NCBI GenBank assembly: GCA_021730835.1
Contig: JAKFYP010000163.1
Location: 1-13,844, forward strand
Reading direction: 5' to 3'
DNA length: 13,844 nt
Source of the DNA: Alphaproteobacteria bacterium
GTDB lineage: Bacteria; Pseudomonadota; Alphaproteobacteria; Rickettsiales; UBA998
Below the pieces are notes generated by a model, which was not told where the DNA came from, searched no databases, and was given only the letters and a program-made list of their open reading frames with translations. Numbering within the stretch: the stretch's first letter is position 1; the number at the start of each line of letters is the position of its first letter. This document shows positions 7,143-13,725 of the stretch, piece after piece. The position numbers and the translations under genes were made by a program.

Positions 7143-7643
7143 TTATCCGTTTCTTCCACCCTTTTGCAACTCCCCGGCGATTTCAAGTGCCGCTTGCGAG
7201 CGACTGAAACGCAGCCCGCCGGTATTGCCGCTGCCGGAAGTGCGGGTGATATTGTTGCTTGCCGCCGCCGCTCCGGCTCTGAGCAGTGAGCGCGGGCGCA
7301 CCTTGCCGGTTCGGGTGAAATCCGAAACGGCGCGATCCAGCGCCGCGCCGAGACTACGGCCAATCAGGGAGCCGGAATCAAAGCCGAATACTTCCTGTAT
7401 GGCGCTGCCGATGCCTGAGGTGACCGACTCGGCGGTATTGACGGGCTGCGCATCGAGAATTACCGAAACCCGGTGTTCAAAACCGGCGACTTCCACTCTC
7501 AGCAAATGATCGAGAAAAGCGGCAAAATCGCGTTCGATCTCCTGCATGGCTTCCTGCATACGGCGGCGTATTTCATCGCTGAACGCATCTGCCTGCCTGC
7601 TCTGATCCTCAAGCAGGCGGTCGAAACCATCGTCAAACGGCAT
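7143..7643 (-). CDS. Hypothetical small protein
   Basis: A 166-residue protein that I do not recognise. The N-terminal half (about 1-60) is an acidic amphipathic helical region (FDRLLEDQSRQADAFSDEIR and on). A middle segment follows with many Gly, Ser and Ala residues (SGIGSAIQEVFGFDSGSLIG), then a basic Ser/Asn/Gly-rich tail ending KGGRNG. There is no signal peptide or clear membrane span; residues about 80-105 could form an amphipathic Gly-rich helix. The open frame extends upstream to 7790, but that extension runs through the hairpin repeats. The ATG at 7643 has GGGAG just upstream on the minus strand and is the credible start. Phage-tail-like character was considered, but there is not enough to claim it. 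Its 3' end nearly abuts the Sel1 gene, so no terminator fits between them. Confidence 0.7.
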   Translation of the reverse strand: MPFDDGFDRLLEDQSRQADAFSDEIRRRMQEAMQEIERDFAAFLDHLLRVEVAGFEHRVSVILDAQPVNTAESVTSGIGSAIQEVFGFDSGSLIGRSLGAALDRAVSDFTRTGKVRPRSLLRAGAAAASNNITRTSGSGNTGGLRFSRSQAALEIAGELQKGGRNG

Positions 7644-7667
7644 TACACTCTCCCGGTTATAGCTAAT

Positions 7668-7693
7668 TACCTTTATGCTTGCGCATAAAGGTA
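7668..7693. other. Perfect 11-bp hairpin upstream of the 7643 gene
   Basis: TACCTTTATGC (7668-7678) and its exact complement (7683-7693) enclose the 4-nt loop TTGC. It lies 25 nt upstream of the minus-strand start at 7643, so it could be in that gene's leader or promoter. On neither strand is it followed by a T run, which argues against an intrinsic terminator. Confidence 0.6.
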
Positions 7694-7702
7694 GTGCGCC
7701 GC

Positions 7703-7804
7703 ATGAGCATCCACCTGTGGGATGCTCATCTTTATAAGACACAGCATCCCACAGGTGGATGCTGAACTCTTTTATGACACAGCATCCCACAGGTGGATGC
7801 TGTG
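7703..7804. repeat. Cluster of three palindromic 19-nt hairpins
   Basis: The three copies have cores at 7707-7725 (GCATCCACCTGTGGGATGC), 7744-7762 and 7782-7800 (both the reverse orientation). Stems are 10, 8 and 10 bp including flanking bases that also pair (ATGA/TCAT-type around copy 1, CA/TG around the others). Copies 2 and 3 are part of a 38-bp direct repeat that includes the upstream TTAT-GACACA-like flank. The cores are variants of the hairpins at 363-381 and 401-419 with a compensated base change. They are REP/palindromic-element-like in form; no associated transposase is in the window. Confidence 0.85.
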
Positions 7805-7812
7805 AGGCGGCG

Positions 7813-7875
7813 CGCCCGCAGTCGCGGGCGATAGCCGATGTGATTGATATGCAGTCACATAAGTAAATCGGCTAT
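7813..7875. repeat. Two adjacent inverted repeats downstream of YihY gene
   Basis: A perfect 7-bp GC hairpin (CGCCCGC 7813-7819, AGTC loop, complement 7824-7830) abuts a longer imperfect one. In the second, ATAGCCG (7831-7837) pairs with CGGCTAT (7869-7875), and inside it ATGTGA (7838-7843) pairs with TCACAT (7855-7860), with an 8-nt bulge. It follows the end of the minus-strand YihY gene and could serve as its transcript 3' structure, although a terminal T run is lacking. Positions 7876-7919 hold nothing recognisable. Confidence 0.6.
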
Positions 7876-7919
7876 ATCTCCTCACAAAGCCAGCATTGCG
7901 TCTGTCCCGGAAGGGAGAA

Positions 7920-8825
7920 TCATTCAGAAGGAGGAGGAGGAGGATCGAAATGCTCTTTTTCCTCAATCTTGACACCAAACGCGGTAACAAGCTGATAATT
8001 CAACTCTGCCCCGTAGATGAAAATCACGTTGACCATGTAGAAAAAAATCAGGGTGGCGATAATGCCGCCCAGCGAACCGTATATCAGGCTCATCTGGTCG
8101 AATGTGGAGAGGTAATAGGAAAATAACGCCGCCGATGTCGTCCACAGGCTGACGGTGATAATCGCGCCGGGAACCACGTCAATAATGGTTTGCCTGATAT
8201 TGGGCAGGATATAGTATAGATTGGCAACCATCAGGAACATGCTGACGGTGCTGAACGAGAAAATCAGGTTGCCGAGATCGAGTTGTTCCTGCGCCAGAAA
8301 ATCCAGCCCGACCATTTCCTCCAGTTGCCCGATAACCAGCGGTGCAAATACCAGTAAAAACATACCGATAATAATCACCAGCGTAAAGACGAGCAGTTGC
8401 AGAATGCTCGTCACCCGCCGGAAAATATAGGCGGGCGGCGTGCTGACCCGGTAAGCGCGATTCAGCACGGTGCGCATCCCCTCGACCAGCGAGGAGGAAG
8501 TCCATATGGCGCCAAGGATTGAGATAGTCAGCAGCCCCGAGGGCGGGCCGGAAGAGATTTCCTCAATACGGGGTTTGACGGCGGCAATAGCCTCGGGTGG
8601 CATATGGCTGAACAGCAATTCAACGAATTGCGTACCCAACTCGCCTTCGCCCAGCCATCCGGCGAAAACGACGATCAGCACGAGAAAGGGAAACAGGGCT
8701 AAAAGCCCGAGAAAAGAAAGATATCCGGCGTGCTCCACCCCGTCATGACGGATAATGGCCGAATACCACGCCTCAAAAATGCAGCGGCCCAGCTTGCGAA
8801 GTGATTTCCAGATTTTCCCCGGCAT
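7920..8825 (-). CDS. YihY/BrkB-family inner membrane protein
   Basis: A 301-residue integral membrane protein of the YihY/virulence factor BrkB family, formerly annotated as ribonuclease BN. Hydrophobic segments are at about 34-57, 97-113, 137-165, 186-207, 216-238 and 246-272. Diagnostic features are the N-terminal HAGYLSFLGLLALFPFLVL segment, the motif WTSSSLVEGMRTVLNRAYRV near 108-127, and the C-terminal YGSLGGIIATLIFFY followed by GAELN near 249-276. The protein ends in a charged tail with a PPPPP stretch encoded by a GGA/GGC-type trinucleotide run. The family's transport or other function is not established. The start is the ATG at 8825; no good Shine-Dalgarno precedes it. It lies 96 nt downstream of a prepilin-like gene on the same strand and may share its transcript. 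Confidence 0.92.
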   Translation of the reverse strand: MPGKIWKSLRKLGRCIFEAWYSAIIRHDGVEHAGYLSFLGLLALFPFLVLIVVFAGWLGEGELGTQFVELLFSHMPPEAIAAVKPRIEEISSGPPSGLLTISILGAIWTSSSLVEGMRTVLNRAYRVSTPPAYIFRRVTSILQLLVFTLVIIIGMFLLVFAPLVIGQLEEMVGLDFLAQEQLDLGNLIFSFSTVSMFLMVANLYYILPNIRQTIIDVVPGAIITVSLWTTSAALFSYYLSTFDQMSLIYGSLGGIIATLIFFYMVNVIFIYGAELNYQLVTAFGVKIEEKEHFDPPPPPSE

Positions 8826-8921
8826 TCCATTGATCTACGCGCTGGGCACATGCAAATCAAGCGTTGACCTGTGGTATGGAGAAAAAGAGCATGTTTATAC
8901 GACAAAGAGAGAAAGAGGCAG

Positions 8922-9725
8922 TTACCCCTGTTCTCCTCCGAGCAGGAACGCAAGCGTGCATGCATCATCGGTGCCTAAACGGTATTCAGCCAGCCTGCTC
9001 TGATCTCGATCAACAATCGTTGTGCAGACAGGGGGGGCGACATTTGCTTTTTGCGAACGGATAAGCCCGGTGCCCGGTTTACCATCATCAAACTTGCTGT
9101 CGATGGCGTAGGAGGCATCGGGAGTTAACTTTTCAAAGGGCCAGATACAGGAGGGGCATCCTGTACCCGGATAGCCTCCATACTGGATAATATGTCCGTA
9201 CTGTTCCTCGTACCAGTGATGGTCGATAGCTACACCCAGATAGTACATGTGCCATGTTCCATCCCCAAGCGTGGATTCAGGTGCATTAATGCCAACCTTG
9301 AGGCCTGTCGTCCAGTCACCATCGTAATATCCATCCAGTAACCCTGCAAAAGCAAGATGATTCCATACATGTGTAGATTCACCATCGCTGCTGATCCACA
9401 GAATCCTTCCATCATTGTCACCGTTGCATGTCCCCGGAGTAGCAGTTGTACCGCTGTGAAGTGGGCATAACGTATCATCCCGGCCCCAGAATGCCGTGGC
9501 GTTTGCCATATCGCCCGGCAATGCCATGTATTTATCTTTGAAATTGGCTATGGCTGCTTTATATTCCATTCCTTGCTTGCCGACGCTGCGAAACTCCGCC
9601 GAACGCACCATTTCCGTGCCCGCAAGCGTTCCGCCAATCACCAGACCGACGATGATCAGTACAACGGCAAGCTCAATCAGGGAGAAACCGCGCTGATGCC
9701 GGAAAGAGGGATAGGGATGGATCAT
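8922..9725 (-). CDS. Type IV prepilin-like protein, paralogue A
   Basis: A 267-residue protein with a class III prepilin leader: a short basic leader, then G|FSLIELAVVLIIVGLVIGG (about residues 13-32), cleaved after Gly by a PilD-type peptidase with Glu5 of the mature protein present. The body continues with an alpha-helical spine, then KDKYMALPGDMANAT and WGRDDTLCP, a PGTCNGDNDG segment, a CPSC motif near 193-196, and DDGKPGTG near 216-223, resembling the acidic-Gly loop of pseudopilins. It is homologous along its length to the upstream gene (9784-10599). It could be a minor pilin, a pseudopilin of type II secretion, or a surface filament subunit; no assembly ATPase or secretin is in the window. 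The start at 9725 has no Shine-Dalgarno, but a TAGAAT hexamer lies 6 nt upstream. Confidence 0.9.
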   Translation of the reverse strand: MIHPYPSFRHQRGFSLIELAVVLIIVGLVIGGTLAGTEMVRSAEFRSVGKQGMEYKAAIANFKDKYMALPGDMANATAFWGRDDTLCPLHSGTTATPGTCNGDNDGRILWISSDGESTHVWNHLAFAGLLDGYYDGDWTTGLKVGINAPESTLGDGTWHMYYLGVAIDHHWYEEQYGHIIQYGGYPGTGCPSCIWPFEKLTPDASYAIDSKFDDGKPGTGLIRSQKANVAPPVCTTIVDRDQSRLAEYRLGTDDACTLAFLLGGEQG

Positions 9726-9737
9726 ACGTTCATTCTA
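9726..9737 (-). promoter_or_regulatory. -10-like hexamer predicting leaderless mRNA (paralogue A)
   Basis: Minus-strand TAGAAT (9737-9732), preceded by TGG (an extended -10 TGn), ends 6 nt before the ATG at 9725. A start site 7 nt after the hexamer would be the A of ATG. No convincing -35 was found. The 58-nt gap 9726-9783 is otherwise AT-rich. Confidence 0.5.
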
Positions 9738-9783
9738 CCACAAAATATATTAATGTTTAACAAGTATGTAATGATAAATATCG

Positions 9784-10599
9784 TTATTCATCCCCCAGCA
9801 GGAAAATGACAAGGCATAGGGTATTCACATCAACCTGATATGTTGCGGTGAAGGTGTTGGCAGCATTGATGCTGCTGGTACAGGTTGCCGGTAGCTCATC
9901 ATTCTTCGCGGCGCGGATATTTCCCGTCCCCGGTAGCCCGTCATCCGTCTTGGTATCCAGTCTCCATGTATCCTGCGGATTAAAATGGGGATTCGCATCA
10001 AAGCATGACGGGCAAAAAGTGCCTCCGTTATTATTTGGAATACCGAATCGTATGACATGCCCATAATCGCCATCATACCACCAGGTCGCCCCGGATAACG
10101 TGCCGTAATAATCTACTGCGTAACTGGATTCCGAAAGAGCGCTGACCGGCGCATGCGTTTCAGGGTACGCGCCCGCTCCCCAGTCAAGATCGTAAGTTCC
10201 CTCGATGATGCCGGCCAGCGCAAGCTGATTCCAGACCGCCGTGCCTTCGCTGATGAAAGGTGCTGAACCGGATAGGATAATATGTCCGTCCCCGTCGCCG
10301 TTGCAGGTTCCCGGCTCGGCAACAGCGCCGGAATCCGCCGGGCACGCCGTATTATCCTTGCCCCAGAACGAGGTGGCGTTACTCATGTCGCCGGGCAGAG
10401 CGAGGTACTTATCCCGGAACGTGTTGATAGCGGCTTTGTAGGTATCGGCATCCTTCAAAACGCGCCTGAGTTCGGCGGCGCGGATCATTTCTCTGTTTAC
10501 CGTGACTCCCCCGACAATCAGCCCGACGATGATCAGGACAACCGACATCTCAAGCAGGGAAAATCCGCCCGGGCGAGAAGGATGCTTCAGGTGTTGCAT
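9784..10599 (-). CDS. Type IV prepilin-like protein, paralogue B
   Basis: A 271-residue protein with a prepilin leader and cleavage motif G|FSLLEMSVVLIIVGLIVGG (about residues 12-31), including the mature Glu5. It shares with its neighbour the segments RDKYLALPGDMSNAT, FWGKDNTACP, PGTCNGDGDG, a CPSC motif near 202-205, DDGLPGTG near 223-230, and a C-terminal FLLG(D/G)E. The two genes are therefore a tandem duplication that has diverged. The processed product should insert by its N-terminal helix and be exported to a pilus or pseudopilus. There is no Shine-Dalgarno before the ATG at 10599. It is divergent from the carbonic anhydrase gene. Confidence 0.9.
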   Translation of the reverse strand: MQHLKHPSRPGGFSLLEMSVVLIIVGLIVGGVTVNREMIRAAELRRVLKDADTYKAAINTFRDKYLALPGDMSNATSFWGKDNTACPADSGAVAEPGTCNGDGDGHIILSGSAPFISEGTAVWNQLALAGIIEGTYDLDWGAGAYPETHAPVSALSESSYAVDYYGTLSGATWWYDGDYGHVIRFGIPNNNGGTFCPSCFDANPHFNPQDTWRLDTKTDDGLPGTGNIRAAKNDELPATCTSSINAANTFTATYQVDVNTLCLVIFLLGDE

Positions 10600-10611
10600 G
10601 GTTATATTATA
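10600..10611 (-). promoter_or_regulatory. -10 box predicting leaderless mRNA (paralogue B)
   Basis: An exact minus-strand TATAAT (10611-10606) ends 6 nt before the ATG at 10599, the same spacing as in paralogue A. The expected start site coincides with the ATG. No good -35 hexamer is seen 15-19 nt upstream. Confidence 0.55.
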
Positions 10612-10687
10612 CCCGAAAATCAGTTAATATTTTATATATTTTCAAAGGGACTTGCATTGACGGATCGCCTTGTTGTATGGCTGGGAA

Positions 10688-11212
10688 ATGCTCCATCATG
10701 CCCCTGCCGTCTTTTCATTTGAAGGTAAAACGCCGAAAATTCACCCCACGGCCTTTATCGCGCCGGGAGCGGTTATCATCGGCGATGTGGAAATCGGGGC
10801 GGAAAGCAATATCTGGTTCGGCTGTGTCATCCGGGGCGATGTCTGCCATATCCGTATCGGCGAGCGCACCAATATTCAGGATGGAACCGTTATTCATGTC
10901 ACCCGCGAGACCGGGCCGACCCTGATTGGCTCAGGCATTACGGTCGGGCATGCTGCGGTACTTCATGCCTGTACGCTGGAGGACGATTGCTTTGTCGGGA
11001 TGCGGGCGACGGTTATGGATAAAGCCGTTGTAAAAAAAGGGGGAATGCTGGCTGCCGGGGCATTGCTGACCCCGGGAAAGCAGGTGATGGCCGGTGAATT
11101 ATGGGCCGGTAATCCGGCGAAACTCTTTCGTCCTCTCGCGGCACAGGAAAAACATTTCATCCCTGAAAGCGCCCGGCACTATGTGGCGCTGGCCAAAGCA
11201 TATCACCTCTAA
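10688..11212 (+). CDS. Gamma-class carbonic anhydrase family protein
   Basis: A left-handed beta-helix protein of 174 residues (180 if it starts at TTG 10670), the usual length for the gamma-carbonic anhydrase/YrdA/PaaY family, acting in the cytoplasm as a trimer. Hexapeptide-repeat turns are seen throughout (AFIAPGAVIIGDVEIG, NIWFGCVIRGDVCHIRIG, IGSGITVGHAAVLHACTLE). The three metal-binding histidines are present: one in TVIHV (about residue 70) and two in GHAAVLH (about 88 and 93), together with RGD and IQDG. The family interconverts CO2 and bicarbonate in some members, while others are acyltransferase-like or of unknown activity, so activity is not certain. ATG 10688 has only a weak GGGA upstream; the TTG at 10670 or 10673 is an alternative, and an in-frame TGA at 10658 excludes a longer form. 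The 88-nt gap to the divergent prepilin gene is AT-rich and probably holds both promoters. Confidence 0.88.
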   Translation: MLHHAPAVFSFEGKTPKIHPTAFIAPGAVIIGDVEIGAESNIWFGCVIRGDVCHIRIGERTNIQDGTVIHVTRETGPTLIGSGITVGHAAVLHACTLEDDCFVGMRATVMDKAVVKKGGMLAAGALLTPGKQVMAGELWAGNPAKLFRPLAAQEKHFIPESARHYVALAKAYHL

Positions 11213-11352
11213 CAGTTTGCAGAAAAACTATTTTGACGGGTGATTTTGTCGTTGTTTTTGTCCTCGAATCCTCATGTACCTTCGAGTACACTCCGGTTCT
11301 GCGGGCAAAAACGCCTGAAAATCTCCTCGCCAAAACGTTTTTCCGCAAACTG
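11213..11352. repeat. 140-bp imperfect fold-back element
   Basis: The arms 11213-11279 and 11286-11352 are inverted copies aligned without gaps around a 6-nt loop. The outermost 8 bp (CAGTTTGC) and the innermost 5 bp (TGTAC) are perfect, and about 42 of 67 positions match overall by hand count. It starts on the base after the carbonic anhydrase stop codon. As RNA it would form one long interrupted hairpin, so it could act as a 3' stability or termination structure. As DNA it has the shape of a non-autonomous miniature element. The outer-end conservation and absence of coding frames fit a dispersed intergenic repeat. Confidence 0.75.
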
Positions 11353-11407
11353 CTAACAGTCTGCTAATCTTCATCAAAGCTTCACACTACCCCTGCCGCC
11401 CGGGCGC

Positions 11408-11413
11408 TATAAT
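11408..11413 (+). promoter_or_regulatory. -10 box TATAAT upstream of membrane protein gene
   Basis: An exact TATAAT, with expected transcription start near 11420. GGAGAGG (11421-11427) would then be at the 5' end of the message. The nearest -35-like hexamer, TTCACA at 11381-11386, is 21 nt away, longer than usual. Confidence 0.45.
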
Positions 11414-11444
11414 ACTCTGTGGAGAGGTGTGTTTTCCGGGTGCT

Positions 11445-12605
11445 ATGGACGTTCTTGAAAGAGCTAAACATTTAGGGGAGGCCGGGCTGGTCTGGCTGGG
11501 CGGGCGCGGCCTGAGCTATGCGGTCGTCGGGCTGGCGGCCGGTTTCGGCGGCCTGTCAGCCGGTTTATTACCGCTGGTTTCCCTGCCGATTGCCTGGGGA
11601 GTCTCCCATTATATCAAGCAGATGCGCCATCATCACCATGAAGTGCATATGCTGGGCGAATACCGTCATGAGATTGCGGCGATACGGGGGCGTGATCCAT
11701 CCAGCCTGAGCGTGGAGGATTTACATATTGTGGCGGAAGGTAGCCCGGCGCTTGGGATACCGCGCAACGAAACATTGTGCCGGGAGTTGGAGCGCAACGA
11801 TAAATACAGAAATATCAGACTGTTTTCCGATCTCATCGGTTCAGTTCTGGCGATTGGCGCGGTCGTAGCCGCCAACCTGATTTTAGGGCCTGCCGTAGTC
11901 TCCGAGGCGATACCGAGGATTGCCCTGATGTTTGGTGCCGGAATCGGCAGCTTCTTCGCCGCGAGCATGACGGCGCTGGTCTGGGAGAAGGCGGCTGGCG
12001 TAGATCAGGCGAATTTAAGCGATAAAATTCATGAAATTAAGAACCGGCGAGCCTATGGTATGGATGTCACCCCGCAATATGTGCTGGAATTATTCGCAGA
12101 TGCCAATCCGCCGTTGGCGCAGGAGATTCATACGCGTCTGCGGGGAGAATATGCGCAGGCTACGCCGGATCAGAAACAGGCGCTGGTGCAGGTACTTGAC
12201 CGGGAGTTGCATCTTCGGGACTGGGCGGCGGCCATCAATGACGGGCGCGTGCGCGCTAACGAACTGGCCTTCGGTGTGCATGGGCGGCTCTCCGGCGTGC
12301 CCGAGCAGCCACCGGGAACCTACAAGGAGGAAACGGTTTTAAACGAAGTTGTCAGGCTTGTTCGCCATCCTGTAAGGTATGGCAGGCAGAATGCGATAAC
12401 CGAATCGCCTGCCTCCGCACTCACTCCTGTTGCCGCTTTGCAGGAAGATTATCGGACTGATTTCGCCGAACGTTTTGCACCGGCCGCCCGACAGGGTGAG
12501 AGTTTTGTCGAGCGTCACGGGCTGGAGTCTCGGGAGGGGCAGGAGTGGGAGCGCTATATTGAGCACCGGGACATGGAATCTCCCTCCGGCCCTCGCTTGC
12601 ACTAA
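11445..12605 (+). CDS. Hypothetical membrane protein with His-rich motif
   Basis: A 386-residue protein that I do not recognise. Residues about 22-55 are strongly hydrophobic and Gly-rich and form one membrane span or a hairpin. A cytoplasm-like stretch follows containing RHHHHEVH (61-68), a possible metal-binding patch, and a polar helical region (HEIAAIRGRDPSSLSVEDLH). Two further spans lie at about 128-148 and 155-178. The C-terminal half (180-386) is soluble, charged and without a known motif. There is no cleavable signal peptide. The ATG at 11445 is chosen; GTG at 11427 is in frame and adds 6 residues, but its only ribosome site would overlap it. Neither start has an ideal Shine-Dalgarno. 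It is apparently a single-gene transcript ending 157 nt before ftsZ. Confidence 0.75.
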   Translation: MDVLERAKHLGEAGLVWLGGRGLSYAVVGLAAGFGGLSAGLLPLVSLPIAWGVSHYIKQMRHHHHEVHMLGEYRHEIAAIRGRDPSSLSVEDLHIVAEGSPALGIPRNETLCRELERNDKYRNIRLFSDLIGSVLAIGAVVAANLILGPAVVSEAIPRIALMFGAGIGSFFAASMTALVWEKAAGVDQANLSDKIHEIKNRRAYGMDVTPQYVLELFADANPPLAQEIHTRLRGEYAQATPDQKQALVQVLDRELHLRDWAAAINDGRVRANELAFGVHGRLSGVPEQPPGTYKEETVLNEVVRLVRHPVRYGRQNAITESPASALTPVAALQEDYRTDFAERFAPAARQGESFVERHGLESREGQEWERYIEHRDMESPSGPRLH

Positions 12606-12655
12606 TAATTATTGTTTTCCAAATTATAATATAAACAATCTCATCTTTCACATGA

Positions 12656-12672
12656 ACACACATATTGTGTGT
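12656..12672. other. Small palindrome in the ftsZ upstream region
   Basis: ACACACA (12656-12662) and TGTGTGT (12666-12672) flank TAT; nearby TTCAC and GTGAA extend the symmetry with a bulge. No T run follows, so it could be an operator as easily as a hairpin. Confidence 0.4.
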
Positions 12673-12690
12673 GAAGACGTAAAGAACCGG

Positions 12691-12755
12691 TTGCAATACA
12701 CAAAATATAGTAGTAGAACTGAGGCATGACCTGTTTAATCCCGCCCTTTTTAAGG
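12691..12755 (+). promoter_or_regulatory. Candidate ftsZ promoter and ribosome binding site
   Basis: TTGCAA (12691-12696) and TAGAAC (12714-12719) are separated by 17 nt, each matching four of six sigma-70 consensus bases. TAAGG (12751-12755) lies 7 nt before the ATG at 12763. The gap from 12606 is AT-rich and also holds a TATAAT at 12625-12630 without a good -35. A promoter directly before ftsZ implies independent transcription. Confidence 0.5.
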
Positions 12756-12762
12756 TATTTCT

Positions 12763-13725
12763 ATGTCGATTAATCTTCACCTTCCCAACCAGTCCGAAGC
12801 CCTGCGTCCCACTATCACCGTCGTCGGTGTGGGCGGCGCGGGAGGAAATGCCGTCAACAATATGATCAGCGCCCGGCTGGAAGGGGTGAATTTCGTTATT
12901 GCCAATACGGATGCGCAGGCCTTGCAGAGTGCTCAGACTGATCGGATCATCCAGCTTGGCGCAACGATCACCAAGGGGCTTGGGGCAGGGGCGGAACCGC
13001 GTGTGGGAGCTGCCGCCGCCGAGGAGTCAATGGATGAGATTATCAGCCATGTTGAAGGCAGTAATATGGTATTCATTACCGCCGGTATGGGCGGCGGTAC
13101 GGGAACCGGTGCAGCGCCGATCGTGGCGCGTGCGGCGCGTGAGTTGGGGATTCTCACGGTGGGCGTAGTCACCAAGCCTTTCCAGTTTGAAGGTTCTAAC
13201 CGTATGCGCATGGCGGAAGAGGGACTGAAAGAACTTCAGGAATATGTGGACACACTGATTGTTATCCCCAACCAGAATCTGTTTCGTATTGCGACAGAAA
13301 AAACCACTTTTGCCGAGGCGTTTCGCATGGCCGATGAGGTCTTGCGCTCCGGCGTGCAGGGCGTCACCGACCTGATGGTCAAGCCGGGGTTGGTCAATCT
13401 CGACTTTGCCGATATTAGCGCCGTGATGAAGGAAATGGGTAAAGCCATGATGGGAACCGGTGAGGCGTCCGGCGAAAAACGTGCCATTGACGCTGCCGAA
13501 TCAGCCATCTCTAACCCGCTGTTGGATGACGTGTCTCTCAAGGGAGCGCGGGCGGCGCTGATCAATATTACCGGCGGCGGCGATATGACGCTGTTTGAGG
13601 TGGACGAAGCAGCCAACCGTATCCGCGAGGAAATCGACCCCGACGCCAATATTATTTTCGGCTCGACTTTCAGTGAGCAGATGGAAGGCATGATGCGCGT
13701 TTCCGTGGTGGCGACCGGTATCTAA
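12763..13725 (+). CDS. ftsZ: Cell division GTPase FtsZ, ending after the core domain
   Basis: A 320-residue tubulin-like GTPase that polymerises into the division ring. Visible features: a nucleotide-binding start VGVGGAGGNAVN (21-32), NTDAQAL (48-54), the tubulin signature GGGTGTG (110-116), PNQNLFR (169-175), the T7 catalytic loop NLDFAD (212-217), and the end of the C-terminal domain, FSEQMEGMMRVSVVATGI (303-320). The core is complete and looks functional. The TAA at 13723 falls where FtsZ proteins normally run into a linker and conserved C-terminal peptide that bind FtsA and other partners; the total is usually about 380-600 residues. The frame stays open after the TAA (see next entry). 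No ftsQ or ftsA precedes it, although ftsA-ftsZ is the usual order. It may be a core-only second FtsZ, as exists in some alphaproteobacteria, a nonsense-mutated gene, or a sequence error. Ribosome site TAAGG is 7 nt upstream. Confidence 0.93.
   Translation: MSINLHLPNQSEALRPTITVVGVGGAGGNAVNNMISARLEGVNFVIANTDAQALQSAQTDRIIQLGATITKGLGAGAEPRVGAAAAEESMDEIISHVEGSNMVFITAGMGGGTGTGAAPIVARAARELGILTVGVVTKPFQFEGSNRMRMAEEGLKELQEYVDTLIVIPNQNLFRIATEKTTFAEAFRMADEVLRSGVQGVTDLMVKPGLVNLDFADISAVMKEMGKAMMGTGEASGEKRAIDAAESAISNPLLDDVSLKGARAALINITGGGDMTLFEVDEAANRIREEIDPDANIIFGSTFSEQMEGMMRVSVVATGI

Noticed and set aside
7143..7643. Phage tail or tape-measure protein
   Set aside because: The helical N-terminus and Gly/Ser tail are only vaguely suggestive, and no other phage gene is nearby.
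7644..7790. N-terminal extension of the small unknown gene to 7790
   Set aside because: The extra 49 residues are translated from the hairpin repeats; the ATG at 7643 has GGGAG upstream.
7813..7830. Intrinsic terminator for the YihY gene
   Set aside because: The GC hairpin is strong, but neither strand shows a T run after it, so only an inverted repeat is claimed.
12652..12729. A 25-codon open frame (ATG 12652) before ftsZ
   Set aside because: It has no Shine-Dalgarno and no conserved sequence, and it overlaps the palindrome and promoter-like hexamers.
13723..13725. Reassigned TAA codon (alternative genetic code)
   Set aside because: Other confident genes here (algF, carbonic anhydrase, both prepilins) end properly at TAA, so TAA is a normal stop in this genome.
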